Of a stretch of DNA of 16,060 bases, positions 1 to 8,631 are shown piece after piece (position 1 is the stretch's first letter; every line of letters starts with the position of its first letter). The position numbers and the translations under genes are program-made. A model generated the notes under the pieces. The model was given only the letters and a program-made list of their open reading frames with translations. It made no database searches and was not told where the DNA came from. Source of the DNA: Verrucomicrobiaceae bacterium UBA2429 (GTDB taxonomy: Bacteria; Verrucomicrobiota; Verrucomicrobiia; Verrucomicrobiales; Verrucomicrobiaceae); assembly GCA_002343505.1 (NCBI GenBank), contig DDQZ01000050.1, positions 1-16,060 of the forward strand, given 5' to 3'.

Positions 1-35
1 GGGGGGGGGCGGGGAGAGGGGGGGGGGGGGGGGGG
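1..35. repeat. Poly-G low-complexity edge
   Basis: The first 35 bases contain only G apart from one C at 10 and A at 15 and 17; positions 18-35 are an uninterrupted run of 18 G. It lies beyond the stop codon of the thioredoxin-like gene, so it interrupts no gene. It could be a real G-rich tract or a sequencing or assembly artefact at a contig end (poly-G tails are known from two-colour Illumina chemistry). The sequence alone does not decide. Confidence 0.75.
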
Positions 36-66
36 TGAGTGGCGGGGAACCGGTCTGTGGGCGGGG

Positions 67-1107
67 TCAGTGCCGGGCGAGGTGCTCGCGGATGGCGGCG
101 AGGTGGGTGTTTTTGAGCACGATCCTGCCGTCCGGGCCGATGAGGTGGATGGTGGGGAAGCCGCGCAGGTTGAACATGGAGGTGATGGGGCCGCTGGTGG
201 CGCCGTCAGACCAGTTGCGGAAGCTGATCTGGAAGTCGCTCATGGCTTTGCGCGCCTCGGCGGGGATGTCGGTGTTGATGCCGAGGACGACGGCTTTCTC
301 CTGGTGCTCGCGGCTGAACTCGTTGACCTGGGGCATGACGCCGTGGCAGGCATGGCACCAGCCGCCCCAGAAGACGAGGACGACGTGCTTGCCGAGGTGG
401 TCTTTGAGCGTGAAGGCGCCGCCGTCGAGGTCGGCGCCCTCAATGGCTGGCGCGGGGTCGCCGACGGAGAGGTTGCCCAGCTCGAAGAGCATCCTGCCGG
501 CCTGGTCGGCAAGCGGGAAGCCCTGGATGCTGACGCCGGCATGTCTGGCCGCGACCTCCTGGAAGGCTGCCATGGCCTCCTCCTTGGCGGCGGCGCGCTC
601 CTCCTCGCTGGCGGCGTTTTCATAGCGGCGGAAGTGATGCACGCCGGTGGCATAGGCGGCGGCGGCCTGCTCCTCGGGGTGCGGGTTGCGCTCGCGAAGG
701 GTCTTTAACAAGGGCAGGGCGAGGGCGGAGGGCTGATGCTCCAGCGCCTTCACTGCGGCGGCGATGCCCGCGCTGCGCACATGCGTGGTGCCGAGCATCT
801 CCAGCGCGCGCGCGCCCTGCGGCAAGCCGCCGGCCTGGGTGACGAGCCAGGCGACGCCGGCCGCGCCGCCGGGGTCGTCCGGGCTGGCTTCGATGAGTCG
901 GAGGACTTTCTCGGCGCAGGGCGCGGCGCTGGGCACGGAGGCGCGGAAACTGGCGCGCTCCTCCTCGCTGGTGGCGGCGATGATTTTTTGAGTGTTGGCG
1001 CGCACGCTGTTCTCATACTCGTCAATGAGGGCGCGGATGCTTTCCGCCAGGGTCTGGGCGGAGGCGGAAAGGGGGATGAGCAGGCAGGCGGTGAGGATTC
1101 GGGTCAT
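67..1107 (-). CDS. Exported TlpA-like thioredoxin-fold protein
   Basis: 346 aa. Residues 1-17 form a signal peptide (hydrophobic LTACLLIPL core, likely cut after ASA), so the protein acts outside the cytoplasm. Residues about 18-210 are an alpha-helical, Ala/Glu-rich region. Residues about 214-346 are a redoxin/TlpA thioredoxin fold: GDPAP and EGADLDG entry motifs, a redox-active W-C-H-A-C site with Cys251 and Cys254, and the cis-proline motif GFPTI (Pro318). This long-helical-plus-TlpA layout is common in Planctomycetes and Verrucomicrobia. The family reduces or rearranges disulfides of exported proteins; the partner here is unknown. The gene diverges from rpmH with a 267-base gap. The ATG at 1107 gives a clean signal peptide; no Shine-Dalgarno motif is visible. 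Family call firm, specific function open. Confidence 0.88.
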   Translation of the reverse strand: MTRILTACLLIPLSASAQTLAESIRALIDEYENSVRANTQKIIAATSEEERASFRASVPSAAPCAEKVLRLIEASPDDPGGAAGVAWLVTQAGGLPQGARALEMLGTTHVRSAGIAAAVKALEHQPSALALPLLKTLRERNPHPEEQAAAAYATGVHHFRRYENAASEEERAAAKEEAMAAFQEVAARHAGVSIQGFPLADQAGRMLFELGNLSVGDPAPAIEGADLDGGAFTLKDHLGKHVVLVFWGGWCHACHGVMPQVNEFSREHQEKAVVLGINTDIPAEARKAMSDFQISFRNWSDGATSGPITSMFNLRGFPTIHLIGPDGRIVLKNTHLAAIREHLARH

Positions 1108-1269
1108 GGCGGTGGTTGCGCGGGTAAAGTTATGGGTATTCCAAAGTCCTGCCAGGGGGATGTTTCAGGTTGATGAATATTACATGACACGGGCTGGCGG
1201 CGGTCGAACCCGGCGGAAATGCCGGAAATCCAGGGCGAATGGCGTGAAAACCGAAGGCAAACAGGTGAT

Positions 1270-1297
1270 TTGACAAACCCTGGCCGCCGGTTAGTCT
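1270..1297 (+). promoter_or_regulatory. Candidate sigma-70 promoter of rpmH
   Basis: A perfect -35 hexamer TTGACA (1270-1275) is followed after 16 bases by TAGTCT (1292-1297), which keeps the most conserved TA...T positions of the -10 box. Transcription would start near 1304, giving a leader of about 70 nt before the rpmH ATG. It is the best promoter match in the window and sits where a strong promoter for ribosomal protein L34 is expected. The weak -10 box limits certainty. Confidence 0.45.
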
Positions 1298-1299
1298 CA

Positions 1300-1349
1300 C
1301 CGCCCCTTTGCCGGGGTGGCCTGTTCATATTGCCGCCTTGGACCGGCGG
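1300..1349 (+). promoter_or_regulatory. Two short hairpins in the rpmH leader region
   Basis: CCGCCCC (1300-1306) can pair with GGGGTGG (1313-1319; one G-U pair) around a 6-nt loop, and CCGCC (1333-1337) with GGCGG (1345-1349) around a 7-nt loop. The first overlaps the predicted transcription start. They may be structural elements of the L34 mRNA leader, or chance pairing in GC-rich DNA. Neither is followed by a T run, so I do not call a terminator. Confidence 0.2.
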
Positions 1350-1374
1350 AACCCTCCACTCTCATCTCTGATTT

Positions 1375-1557
1375 ATGCCCAAAAGAACCTACCAGCCCTC
1401 CAAGCGCACCCGCAAACGCCAGTTTGGTTTCCGCGCCCGCATGAAGACCGCGAACGGTCGTGACATCATCCGCCGCCGCCGCGCCCGGGGACGCCAGCGC
1501 CTCATGCCCGTGGGTGTGGAGATTCATTACAAGCGCCACGTGCAGCAGCACGCCTGA
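1375..1557 (+). CDS. rpmH: 50S ribosomal protein L34 with C-terminal extension
   Basis: 60 aa. Residues 1-44 carry the L34 pattern: [20 protein letters not shown], then a MKTANGR segment and a [11 protein letters not shown] stretch. L34 is a very basic small protein of the large ribosomal subunit that binds 23S rRNA. Most bacterial L34 proteins are about 44-50 aa; this one continues about 15 residues beyond the usual end ([17 protein letters not shown]), still in frame and still basic. It is the first gene of the rpmH-rnpA-yidD-yidC cluster, 20 bases before rnpA. The ATG at 1375 is the only reasonable start. No Shine-Dalgarno motif is seen. Confidence 0.95.
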   Translation: MPKRTYQPSKRTRKRQFGFRARMKTANGRDIIRRRRARGRQRLMPVGVEIHYKRHVQQHA

Positions 1558-1577
1558 GTCTTTGAGAAGGCCCGCCC

Positions 1578-1931
1578 ATGCGCCTGCCCTCACGCCTTCG
1601 CATGAAGGAGTCCCGCGAGTTCGCGCGGATCAAGAAGGAGGGGAGAAGCCAGGCGGGCCGTTTTTTTGTGCTGGCTGTGCTGCCTGATGAGAGCGTCCCT
1701 GATTTCCGCTTTGGCCTGGTCACGGGCAAAAAACTCGGGGACGCGGTCGCACGCAACCGTCTTCGGCGCCAGATGCGCGAGATCATTCGCGCGGCCAGGC
1801 CGGCGATTCGACCGGGAAGCCTGTTTGTCACCATCGCCCGCTGGCGCGCGCCGGGCGCGGACTTCGCCGAACTGGAGCAGGACTGGCTCCGGCTCGCCAG
1901 ACGCCAGGGCCTGCTGGCGGAGTCGTCATGA
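1578..1931 (+). CDS. rnpA: Ribonuclease P protein component
   Basis: 117 aa, normal for the family. RnpA binds the RnpB RNA and helps it remove 5' leaders from tRNA precursors in the cytoplasm. The N-terminal [21 protein letters not shown] segment and the basic signature [18 protein letters not shown] (about residues 51-68, containing the family's RNR motif) identify it. The ATG at 1578 is supported by an AGAAGG Shine-Dalgarno-like motif just upstream and by the expected N-terminal residues. Its stop overlaps the yidD start as ATGA, so the two are probably translationally coupled. Position after rpmH is the conserved bacterial order. Confidence 0.95.
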   Translation: MRLPSRLRMKESREFARIKKEGRSQAGRFFVLAVLPDESVPDFRFGLVTGKKLGDAVARNRLRRQMREIIRAARPAIRPGSLFVTIARWRAPGADFAELEQDWLRLARRQGLLAESS

Positions 1932-2179
1932 AATGGATCGTGCGTCTGCTCATCCGGGGCTACCAGAGGTTTCTCTCCCCGGTGATTCATTTCCTGGGCG
2001 GTCCCGGCTCCGGCTGCCGGTTCACGCCGACTTGCTCGGAATACTTTTTGCAGGCCGTGGAGAGCCACGGAATCCTGCGCGGCGGCTGGCTGGGCCTGCG
2101 CCGCATCGCCCGCTGCCATCCCTGGGGCGGGCAGGGGCATGACCCTGTGCCGGAGAAATGCCGCCCCCATCAACACTGA
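1928..2179 (+). CDS. yidD: Membrane protein insertion efficiency factor YidD
   Basis: 83 aa, typical of the YidD (DUF37) family. This small, membrane-associated protein is thought to help YidC insert inner-membrane proteins. The family signatures are clear: an amphipathic N-terminus ([15 protein letters not shown]), [10 protein letters not shown] at residues 30-39 and RCHPWGG at 62-68; Cys30, Cys36 and Cys63 are the conserved cysteines. The start overlaps the rnpA stop by 4 bases (ATGA), and a GGAG motif lies a few bases upstream inside rnpA. yidC begins 14 bases after the stop. Confidence 0.95.
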   Translation: MKWIVRLLIRGYQRFLSPVIHFLGGPGSGCRFTPTCSEYFLQAVESHGILRGGWLGLRRIARCHPWGGQGHDPVPEKCRPHQH

Positions 2180-2193
2180 ACTCTTTTTCCTCA

Positions 2194-4026
2194 ATGGACC
2201 GCAAAGCCTGGATCGTCATCACCCTCTGCGCCGTCGGCATGGCACTGAACTACTACTTCGCCCTGCAGAACCAGCAGGCCCTCGCAGCGCAGCAGGCCGA
2301 GGCGGCAAAGAACGCGCCACCCGCCGCGGAGGCGCCCGCGAAGATCGCGTCCGCGCCGCCCGCGGGTGAGGCGCCGGCCACGATTGCCGCGGCGCCAAAT
2401 ACGGCCGCTTTGCCCGAGGAGAAGCACAGCATTCAGAAAGGCACCGTCACCTACCACTTCACCACACGCGGCGGCGGCATCGAAAAGGCCGTCCTTGGCG
2501 GCACGGACCAGATCGTGATCAACGGCCACGGCAAGGAACCCGTGGGCGCCCTGCGCCGCGAGGCCGCCGGACTCGACGCCACGCCCTACCGGATCATCGA
2601 GAAAAGCGGGACGGGCGTCACCTTCGAAGGCTCCACCCCCGACGGGATCACCATCCGCAAGGCGTTTTCCCTCAATGGTGATGACAAGGCCGACGAGCAT
2701 CTTCTCGGACTTACCCTCACGCTCACAAACACTGGCGCGGCGCCGCACCGCTCCGAGGAGTACCACCTTTTCACCGGCACCGCCGCCTCCATGTCGCCCG
2801 ACGAGGTGCTCAAGCCCAGCTTTTTTTGGAATGACGCCGGAGACGCCGATTACAAGGACGCCAACTGGTTCGGCGGCGGCATGTTTTCCAGCGAGAAGAG
2901 CGAGTTCCGCGCCAGCCATGCGCGCCTGCGCTACTCGGGCGTGATGAGCCGCTTTTACGCCACGATCGTGAGCCGCGAGGGCGCGACTGACAAGCCCGGC
3001 AAGGTCTGGGCCACGCGCTTCCTGGTGGACCACTCCAACGACAAATACAAGGACATGGACGCGGGGCGCGCGGACTGGGCCGTCCAGGGCGCCATGAGCC
3101 TGCCGCCGGTGGAGATGGAACCCGGCAAGTCCCAGACCGAGGAATACCAAATCTACATGGGGCCGAAGGAATACCACCGGCTCAAGACGCTGGGCGGGCA
3201 GCGGGAGTTCATCATGTTCTACGGCATGTTCGGCATCATCAGCAAGATGCTCTCGAACATCATGCGCTGGATGCACGACCTGAGCGGCAACTGGGGCGTG
3301 GCGATCATCCTGCTCACCCTCGTCATCCGCACCGTGCTCTGGCCGCTCCAGTCCAAGGCGCAGTACTCCATGAAGCGCATGGCGCTGCTCGGCCCAAAGA
3401 TGAAGGAACTCCAGGAGAAGTTCAAAGACGAGCCCCAGAAGCAGCAGATGGAGGTGATGAAGCTCTACAAGGACTACGGTGTGAACCCGGTGGGCGGCTG
3501 CCTGCCCATGCTGCTGCAGATCCCCATCTTCTTTGCCTTCTACAGCGTGCTGCAAAACGCCGCCGAGCTGCGCGGGCAGCCCTTCCTGTGGGTGAAGGAC
3601 CTCTCCATTGCCGACACCATCCACACGCTGGTCTTTCCCTTCCATCTGCCCCTCATGGGCAACGACTTCGACATCAATCCGCTGCCGCTCATCATGGGAG
3701 TGACGATGATCCTGCAGATGAAGCTGACACCCCAGCCGGCCACGGTGGACAAGACGCAGAAGATCATGTTCGCCATCATGCCTTTCTTCTTTCTCTTCAT
3801 CTGCTACAACTTCGCCGCCGCCCTCTCCCTCTACTGGTCCACCCAGAACGTGTACGCCATTTTCCAGAGCTGGATCATGCGCATGTACATGAAGGATCCG
3901 GTTCTGGAGAAAGTGGAGCGCCCGCCGCCCAAAGGCCCGCCGCCGCAGAACCCCTTCTTCAATCCGGGGAATCCCGGTCACAAGGACAAGAGGAACAAAA
4001 ACAAGCCGCCAAAGCTCGGCGGTTAG
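2194..4026 (+). CDS. yidC: Membrane protein insertase YidC
   Basis: 610 aa from the ATG at 2194, which yields the usual start MDRKAWIVIT directly before TM1. An in-frame ATG at 2158 would add 12 non-conserved residues inside yidD. YidC inserts and folds inner-membrane proteins, alone or with SecYEG. Layout: TM1 at about 5-22; Ala/Pro-rich linker at about 27-73; large periplasmic domain at about 78-330; then the conserved insertase core. The core has a TM around 366-385 with the hydrophilic-groove arginine at Arg379 (VIRTVLWPL), the NPVGGCLPMLLQIPIF segment from 431, and further hydrophobic stretches at about 496-509 and 524-560. The C-terminal tail (about 575-610) is Pro-rich then Lys-rich, as in YidCs that contact ribosomes. 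The Gram-negative form with the P1 domain fits an outer-membrane-bearing phylum. Confidence 0.96.
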   Translation: MDRKAWIVITLCAVGMALNYYFALQNQQALAAQQAEAAKNAPPAAEAPAKIASAPPAGEAPATIAAAPNTAALPEEKHSIQKGTVTYHFTTRGGGIEKAVLGGTDQIVINGHGKEPVGALRREAAGLDATPYRIIEKSGTGVTFEGSTPDGITIRKAFSLNGDDKADEHLLGLTLTLTNTGAAPHRSEEYHLFTGTAASMSPDEVLKPSFFWNDAGDADYKDANWFGGGMFSSEKSEFRASHARLRYSGVMSRFYATIVSREGATDKPGKVWATRFLVDHSNDKYKDMDAGRADWAVQGAMSLPPVEMEPGKSQTEEYQIYMGPKEYHRLKTLGGQREFIMFYGMFGIISKMLSNIMRWMHDLSGNWGVAIILLTLVIRTVLWPLQSKAQYSMKRMALLGPKMKELQEKFKDEPQKQQMEVMKLYKDYGVNPVGGCLPMLLQIPIFFAFYSVLQNAAELRGQPFLWVKDLSIADTIHTLVFPFHLPLMGNDFDINPLPLIMGVTMILQMKLTPQPATVDKTQKIMFAIMPFFFLFICYNFAAALSLYWSTQNVYAIFQSWIMRMYMKDPVLEKVERPPPKGPPPQNPFFNPGNPGHKDKRNKNKPPKLGG

Positions 4027-4148
4027 CCTCTCTGGCCGGGTGTCATTCTTTTGACCCGCGCCAAAAACCGCGAAGCGGGCGGAGACCTCGGGCGCGCGGC
4101 AAAATACTGGCTGCATTCCACAGGCGGCGGTGCTAATGCGCCGGTTCC
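4027..4148. other. Intergenic gap between yidC and the ABC-F gene
   Basis: 122 bases with no coding potential that I can support. A TTGACC -35-like hexamer lies at 4051-4056 but has no acceptable -10 box at the right distance. Short complementary stretches (CCCGC/GCGGG) have a long loop and no T run. I see no convincing promoter or terminator, so whether the ABC-F gene belongs to the yidC transcript is open. Confidence 0.4.
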
Positions 4149-5759
<1,611 letters not shown>

Positions 5760-5764
5760 CCGGC

Positions 5765-6109
5765 TCAGCGCCTGCGCCAGATGCCGCCGCCGCTGTTGTA
5801 GTAGCCGTCGCGGTAACCGGCGTAGAAATTGGCGCGGTGCTTTTCACTGACACGACTGCGGTAGCGCGCCGGGTAGTAGTTCAGGCCGCGCATGCGGTCC
5901 GAGCGGCCGTAGTCATAGCCCGTCTGCCAGACGCCGACGCCATAACCGGGGGATTGCCAGCCCGGCTGATGATGGCCGGGATGAAACGGGCGGTTGTAGC
6001 CCAGCGGCGGCCCGCCAAAACCGGGGCCGGGCGGCAGGGTGGCCATGTAACAGGAACTCAGGGCGAGGGCGCAGGTCAGTGTGAAGAGGGAAAGGAGTGC
6101 CGCTTTCAT
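5765..6109 (-). CDS. Small Gly/Tyr-rich putative lipoprotein
   Basis: 114 aa, family not recognised. Residues 1-20 are a lipoprotein signal peptide with hydrophobic core LLSLFTLTCALAL and a lipobox-like LSSC ending at Cys20, so lipid anchoring at an outer or inner membrane is likely. The mature part is unusually rich in Gly, Pro, Tyr and Arg (PPGPGFGGPPLGY, then YYPARYRSRV and YAGYRDGYYNSGGG). This composition suggests an extended or flexible surface protein, perhaps interacting with envelope polymers; that is inference. The ATG at 6109 gives a clean signal peptide. It diverges from surE (72 bases) and converges on the ABC-F gene with a 5-base gap, leaving no room for a separate terminator. 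Coding reality is supported mainly by the signal peptide and lipobox. Confidence 0.75.
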   Translation of the reverse strand: MKAALLSLFTLTCALALSSCYMATLPPGPGFGGPPLGYNRPFHPGHHQPGWQSPGYGVGVWQTGYDYGRSDRMRGLNYYPARYRSRVSEKHRANFYAGYRDGYYNSGGGIWRRR

Positions 6110-6114
6110 GCTTC

Positions 6115-6173
6115 ATGCTGGCATAATCCGGGTGTTTGTCCATGCTCTTGACACACGCGGACGAAGCCAGCAT
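6115..6173. promoter_or_regulatory. Interrupted inverted repeat between lipoprotein gene and surE
   Basis: ATGCTGGC (6115-6122) and GCCAGCAT (6166-6173) are exact reverse complements, 43 bases apart, flanking the short divergent intergenic space. A TTGACA hexamer (6148-6153) lies between them pointing toward surE, but no good -10 box follows before the ATG at 6182. The arrangement could be paired binding sites for a regulator or chance. Confidence 0.2.
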
Positions 6174-6181
6174 CGCACGTC

Positions 6182-6871
6182 ATGGACATCCTGATCACCA
6201 ATGACGACGGCATAAACGCTCCCGGCCTCGCCGCCCTCGAGCGCGCCGCCTGCGGCATGGGCCGTGTGGTTGTTGTGGCGCCGATGCGGGAGCAGTCCAT
6301 GTGCGGGCACCGGGTGACGACCGGCTCGCCCATCCGCATGGAACAGCGCGCGCAGGACCGGTGGGCGGTGGACGGCACGCCGGCGGATTGCGTGCGTCTG
6401 GCCCTGCGCGCACTGGATTTGCGTCCGGCCTGGGTGCTCTCCGGCGTCAATGCGGGCGGCAACATGGGGCAGGACATTGTCATTTCTGGAACTGTGGCGG
6501 CGGCGCGCGAGGCGGCCTACCACGGCCTCCGCGCCATGGCGCTTTCGCATTATCTCATTCGTGATCTCGCCGTGGACTGGCTGAGGGTCGGCGAGTGGGC
6601 GGGCGAGTTGATGAGAGAACTGTCCGGCGCGGCTCTGGCGGACGGCGAGTTTTGGAATGTGAACCTGCCGCACCATCCGCCCGGCACGCTTGGCCTGCCG
6701 GAGCGTTTGCCATGCCACCCTGCGCGCAGCCCGCTGAATGTCAGCTACGCGCCCACCGAACACGGGCATGTTTACACGGCTTCGTATGCGGAGCGTCCGC
6801 AGGATCCGGGTTCGGATGTGGAGGTGTGTTTTTCCGGGCGTGTGGCGGTGTCGAGGCTGCGCATAGGGTGA
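6182..6871 (+). CDS. surE: 5'/3'-nucleotidase SurE
   Basis: 229 aa. SurE is a cytoplasmic, metal-dependent phosphatase that removes phosphate from nucleoside monophosphates (and short polyphosphates in some species) and supports stationary-phase survival. The N-terminus DILITNDDGINAPGL contains the metal-binding Asp8-Asp9 pair. Other ligands follow: Ser39 in the APMREQSM loop and Asn90 in SGVNAGGN. The later segment DIVISGTVAAAREAAYHG is the expected family pattern. Length is slightly below the usual 245-260 aa, with a shortened C-terminus. The ATG at 6182 places the catalytic motif at the normal distance from the start. No Shine-Dalgarno motif is visible. In many bacteria surE sits with pcm or nlpD; neither is here. 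Confidence 0.95.
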   Translation: MDILITNDDGINAPGLAALERAACGMGRVVVVAPMREQSMCGHRVTTGSPIRMEQRAQDRWAVDGTPADCVRLALRALDLRPAWVLSGVNAGGNMGQDIVISGTVAAAREAAYHGLRAMALSHYLIRDLAVDWLRVGEWAGELMRELSGAALADGEFWNVNLPHHPPGTLGLPERLPCHPARSPLNVSYAPTEHGHVYTASYAERPQDPGSDVEVCFSGRVAVSRLRIG

Positions 6872-6950
6872 CGAATTCTTTGCTTGCGGCATCCGCCCGG
6901 GTTGTGGCTTGATTGAGGCGAGCCGGTTAAACCCTTACCCCATCCATCCC

Positions 6951-7895
6951 ATGTTCATCGCTTTTTGGAATCTGGAGAATCTCTTCGACATTGAGACGAG
7001 CACCGAGCGCCAGGACTGGCTCAAAATCCGCCTGGGCAAGGAGTTGCAGGGCTGGACGGCGGCGGTGCTGGAAGCCAAGCTCGACCAGTTGGCGGCCGGC
7101 ATCAAGGCCATGAACAGCGGCGCCGGGCCGGATGTGCTCGGCGTGTGCGAGGTGGAAAACCGGCCTGTGCTGGAGAAGCTCGCGCGCAAGCTCGACCTGC
7201 CCGGCAGGAGCTACAAGGTGGCCCATGAAAACTCGCGTGACGGGCGCGGCATTGACGTGGCGGTCATCTATGACGGCAAACTTTTCACCGTTGACGGCAA
7301 GTGGTCGCACTGGGTCATGCGCCGCACCGGCACGCGCGATCTTTTGCAGGTGAACCTCAAGACGCGTGACGCGGCGGCTGAGACACTGGTGGTCATCGTC
7401 AACCACTGGCCCTCGCGCAGCGGTGGCGAGCACGCCTCGGAACCCTACCGGAAGCTGGCGGGGGAGACTCTGGCCTACTGGCATTCGCGCATCTGGGAGG
7501 TGCTGGGCAAGGACGCGCTGATCGTGGCGATGGGGGACTTCAATGACGAGCCTTTCAACCGCTCCCTCACCGATTACGCGCTGGCTGACCGCGAGCGCCA
7601 GAAGGTGCTGCGGGCGGCCTCCGCGCCGCGTTTCCTGAATCTCATGCTGCCGCTGCTGGCTGCCGAGGGCAGCTATGTCTTCGACGGGCGCAAAAACATG
7701 CTCGACCAGTTTCTGGTCTCGCGCGGCCTGCTCAACGCCACGGGCAGGTTCCGCCTGCGCGACGGCGCGGTGAGCATCATCCGCCCGCCGGGTGTGACCG
7801 GAGCGCCGGTGCGGTTCAGCCGGCCGTCAGAAACGGGCGGTGTGAACACGGCGGGTTACAGCGATCACTTTGCCATCGGGTTGAAGCTGGGCTGA
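6951..7895 (+). CDS. Endonuclease/exonuclease/phosphatase-fold hydrolase
   Basis: 314 aa from the ATG at 6951; this start puts FIAFWNLENLF at the N-terminus, where the family's first strand begins. An in-frame TTG at 6909 would only add non-conserved residues. Active-site motifs of the EEP superfamily are all present: Asn7/Glu9 in WNLEN, Glu67 in GVCEVEN, the NHWPSR motif at 151-156, GDFNDEP at 195-201 and the terminal SDH at 304-306. These enzymes cleave phosphodiester or phosphomonoester bonds with a divalent metal; the substrate could be nucleic acid or another phosphoester. There is no signal peptide, so it is probably cytoplasmic. It follows surE by 79 bases on the same strand. Its last 31 bases overlap the end of the convergent VanZ-like gene. 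Confidence 0.88.
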   Translation: MFIAFWNLENLFDIETSTERQDWLKIRLGKELQGWTAAVLEAKLDQLAAGIKAMNSGAGPDVLGVCEVENRPVLEKLARKLDLPGRSYKVAHENSRDGRGIDVAVIYDGKLFTVDGKWSHWVMRRTGTRDLLQVNLKTRDAAAETLVVIVNHWPSRSGGEHASEPYRKLAGETLAYWHSRIWEVLGKDALIVAMGDFNDEPFNRSLTDYALADRERQKVLRAASAPRFLNLMLPLLAAEGSYVFDGRKNMLDQFLVSRGLLNATGRFRLRDGAVSIIRPPGVTGAPVRFSRPSETGGVNTAGYSDHFAIGLKLG

Positions 7896-8305
7896 TCCGG
7901 GCACATGCGGCGCGCCCGCCATGCCAGCCAGCCGCCGAGGACTCCGCCGCAAACGTCAGCCAGCCAGTCGCCGGGGTCATTTCCCATGCGGCCCGGCGTG
8001 AAGCTCTGGTGCAGTTCGTCGAGCGCGCCTGTGAGCGCGGTGAAGATGAAGCCCGCCAGCAGCCAGGCCCATGAAGGCGGGCTCTCCAGCCGCGCGGCGA
8101 AAAGCGCCGTGGCCAGGCAGAAGGCGCCGCCGCTGAAGTAGGCGCAGTGCAGCACTTTGTCCTTGAAGGGGAACTCCGGCCCGGAGGGCAGCGCGCTGCG
8201 GGAGGAGAGCCACCAGAGCAGGCCCGCCCAGAGCAAAATGCCGGCCCACCAAAGCCAGCGGGTCGTCAGCAGCTTCGTCAACACGCCCGGCGGGCCGGGG
8301 ATCAT
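7865..8305 (-). CDS. VanZ-like small membrane protein
   Basis: 146 aa from the ATG at 8305. Longer in-frame extensions run through the antitoxin gene and look non-coding. Predicted membrane segments lie at about 18-34, 51-71, 78-94 and 113-128. The family motif DELHQSFTPGR (96-106), followed by Asp110 and GDWLADVCGGVLGG (112-125), matches the VanZ pattern of an acidic pair, Gln, PGR and a second Asp before the last helix. VanZ itself gives low-level teicoplanin resistance; most homologues have no known job. The start overlaps the antitoxin stop by 4 bases (ATGA), which implies cotranscription and coupling with the toxin-antitoxin pair. The 3' end overlaps the convergent EEP gene by 31 bases. 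Confidence 0.88.
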   Translation of the reverse strand: MIPGPPGVLTKLLTTRWLWWAGILLWAGLLWWLSSRSALPSGPEFPFKDKVLHCAYFSGGAFCLATALFAARLESPPSWAWLLAGFIFTALTGALDELHQSFTPGRMGNDPGDWLADVCGGVLGGWLAWRARRMCPDQPSFNPMAK

Positions 8306-8631
8306 TCGCGCGTCTCCTGCTCCATGCGCTCGCTGAGCCATTGCTTGATCATGCTCTGGTAGTTGAGATACCGGCGCCGGGCGATGCGCTTGATGCGGCT
8401 GAGCATGCGGGGGTCGAAGCGCAGCGTGATGGTGGTGGACTCGCGCACATCGTTGCGGTGGATGGACATCTGCATGAGCCGCGGGTCCACCTGGTGCGAC
8501 GCCCAAAATCTGCCCTCCGCATCCTCAGAGCTGAAGGCGGGCACATCCCCCCAGGCGCGCACATAGGCGAGTTCATCGCCCGGACGCGAGCTTTGCGTGG
8601 TGTCTCCTCGGCGTTTGGGTTCCATGCTCAT
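8302..8631 (-). CDS. brnA: CopG/BrnA-like antitoxin
   Basis: 109 aa. The N-terminal half has the pattern DVPAFSSEDAEGRFWASHQ (29-47), typical of antitoxins partnered with BrnT-like toxins. The C-terminal half is a ribbon-helix-helix DNA-binding domain: strand TTITLRFD at 66-73, helices about 74-86 and 91-105 (YLNYQSMIKQWLSERM). Such antitoxins neutralise the toxin directly and repress their own operon. It starts with the ATG at 8631, overlapping the toxin stop by one base (TGATG); the ATG at 8625 is an alternative. Toxin-first order agrees with BrnTA systems. The call to type II antitoxin is firm; the BrnA name is by family resemblance. Confidence 0.82.
   Translation of the reverse strand: MSMEPKRRGDTTQSSRPGDELAYVRAWGDVPAFSSEDAEGRFWASHQVDPRLMQMSIHRNDVRESTTITLRFDPRMLSRIKRIARRRYLNYQSMIKQWLSERMEQETRE

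Noticed and set aside
35..708. Two long plus-strand open frames across the thioredoxin-like gene
   Set aside because: They are opposite-strand shadows: the minus strand encodes a signal peptide, CxxC active site and cis-proline motif, while these frames contain no recognisable features.
2191..4116. 641-codon open frame on the minus strand opposite yidC
   Set aside because: yidC is unmistakable on the plus strand. The antisense frame is His/Val/Leu/Glu-rich with no domain or signal, which is the usual result of strong third-position G/C bias.
8306..8506. In-frame upstream extension of the VanZ-like gene (67 codons)
   Set aside because: It lies wholly inside the antitoxin gene, is His/Pro/Ala-rich and shows no family similarity; the ATG at 8305 gives a normal VanZ-like N-terminus.
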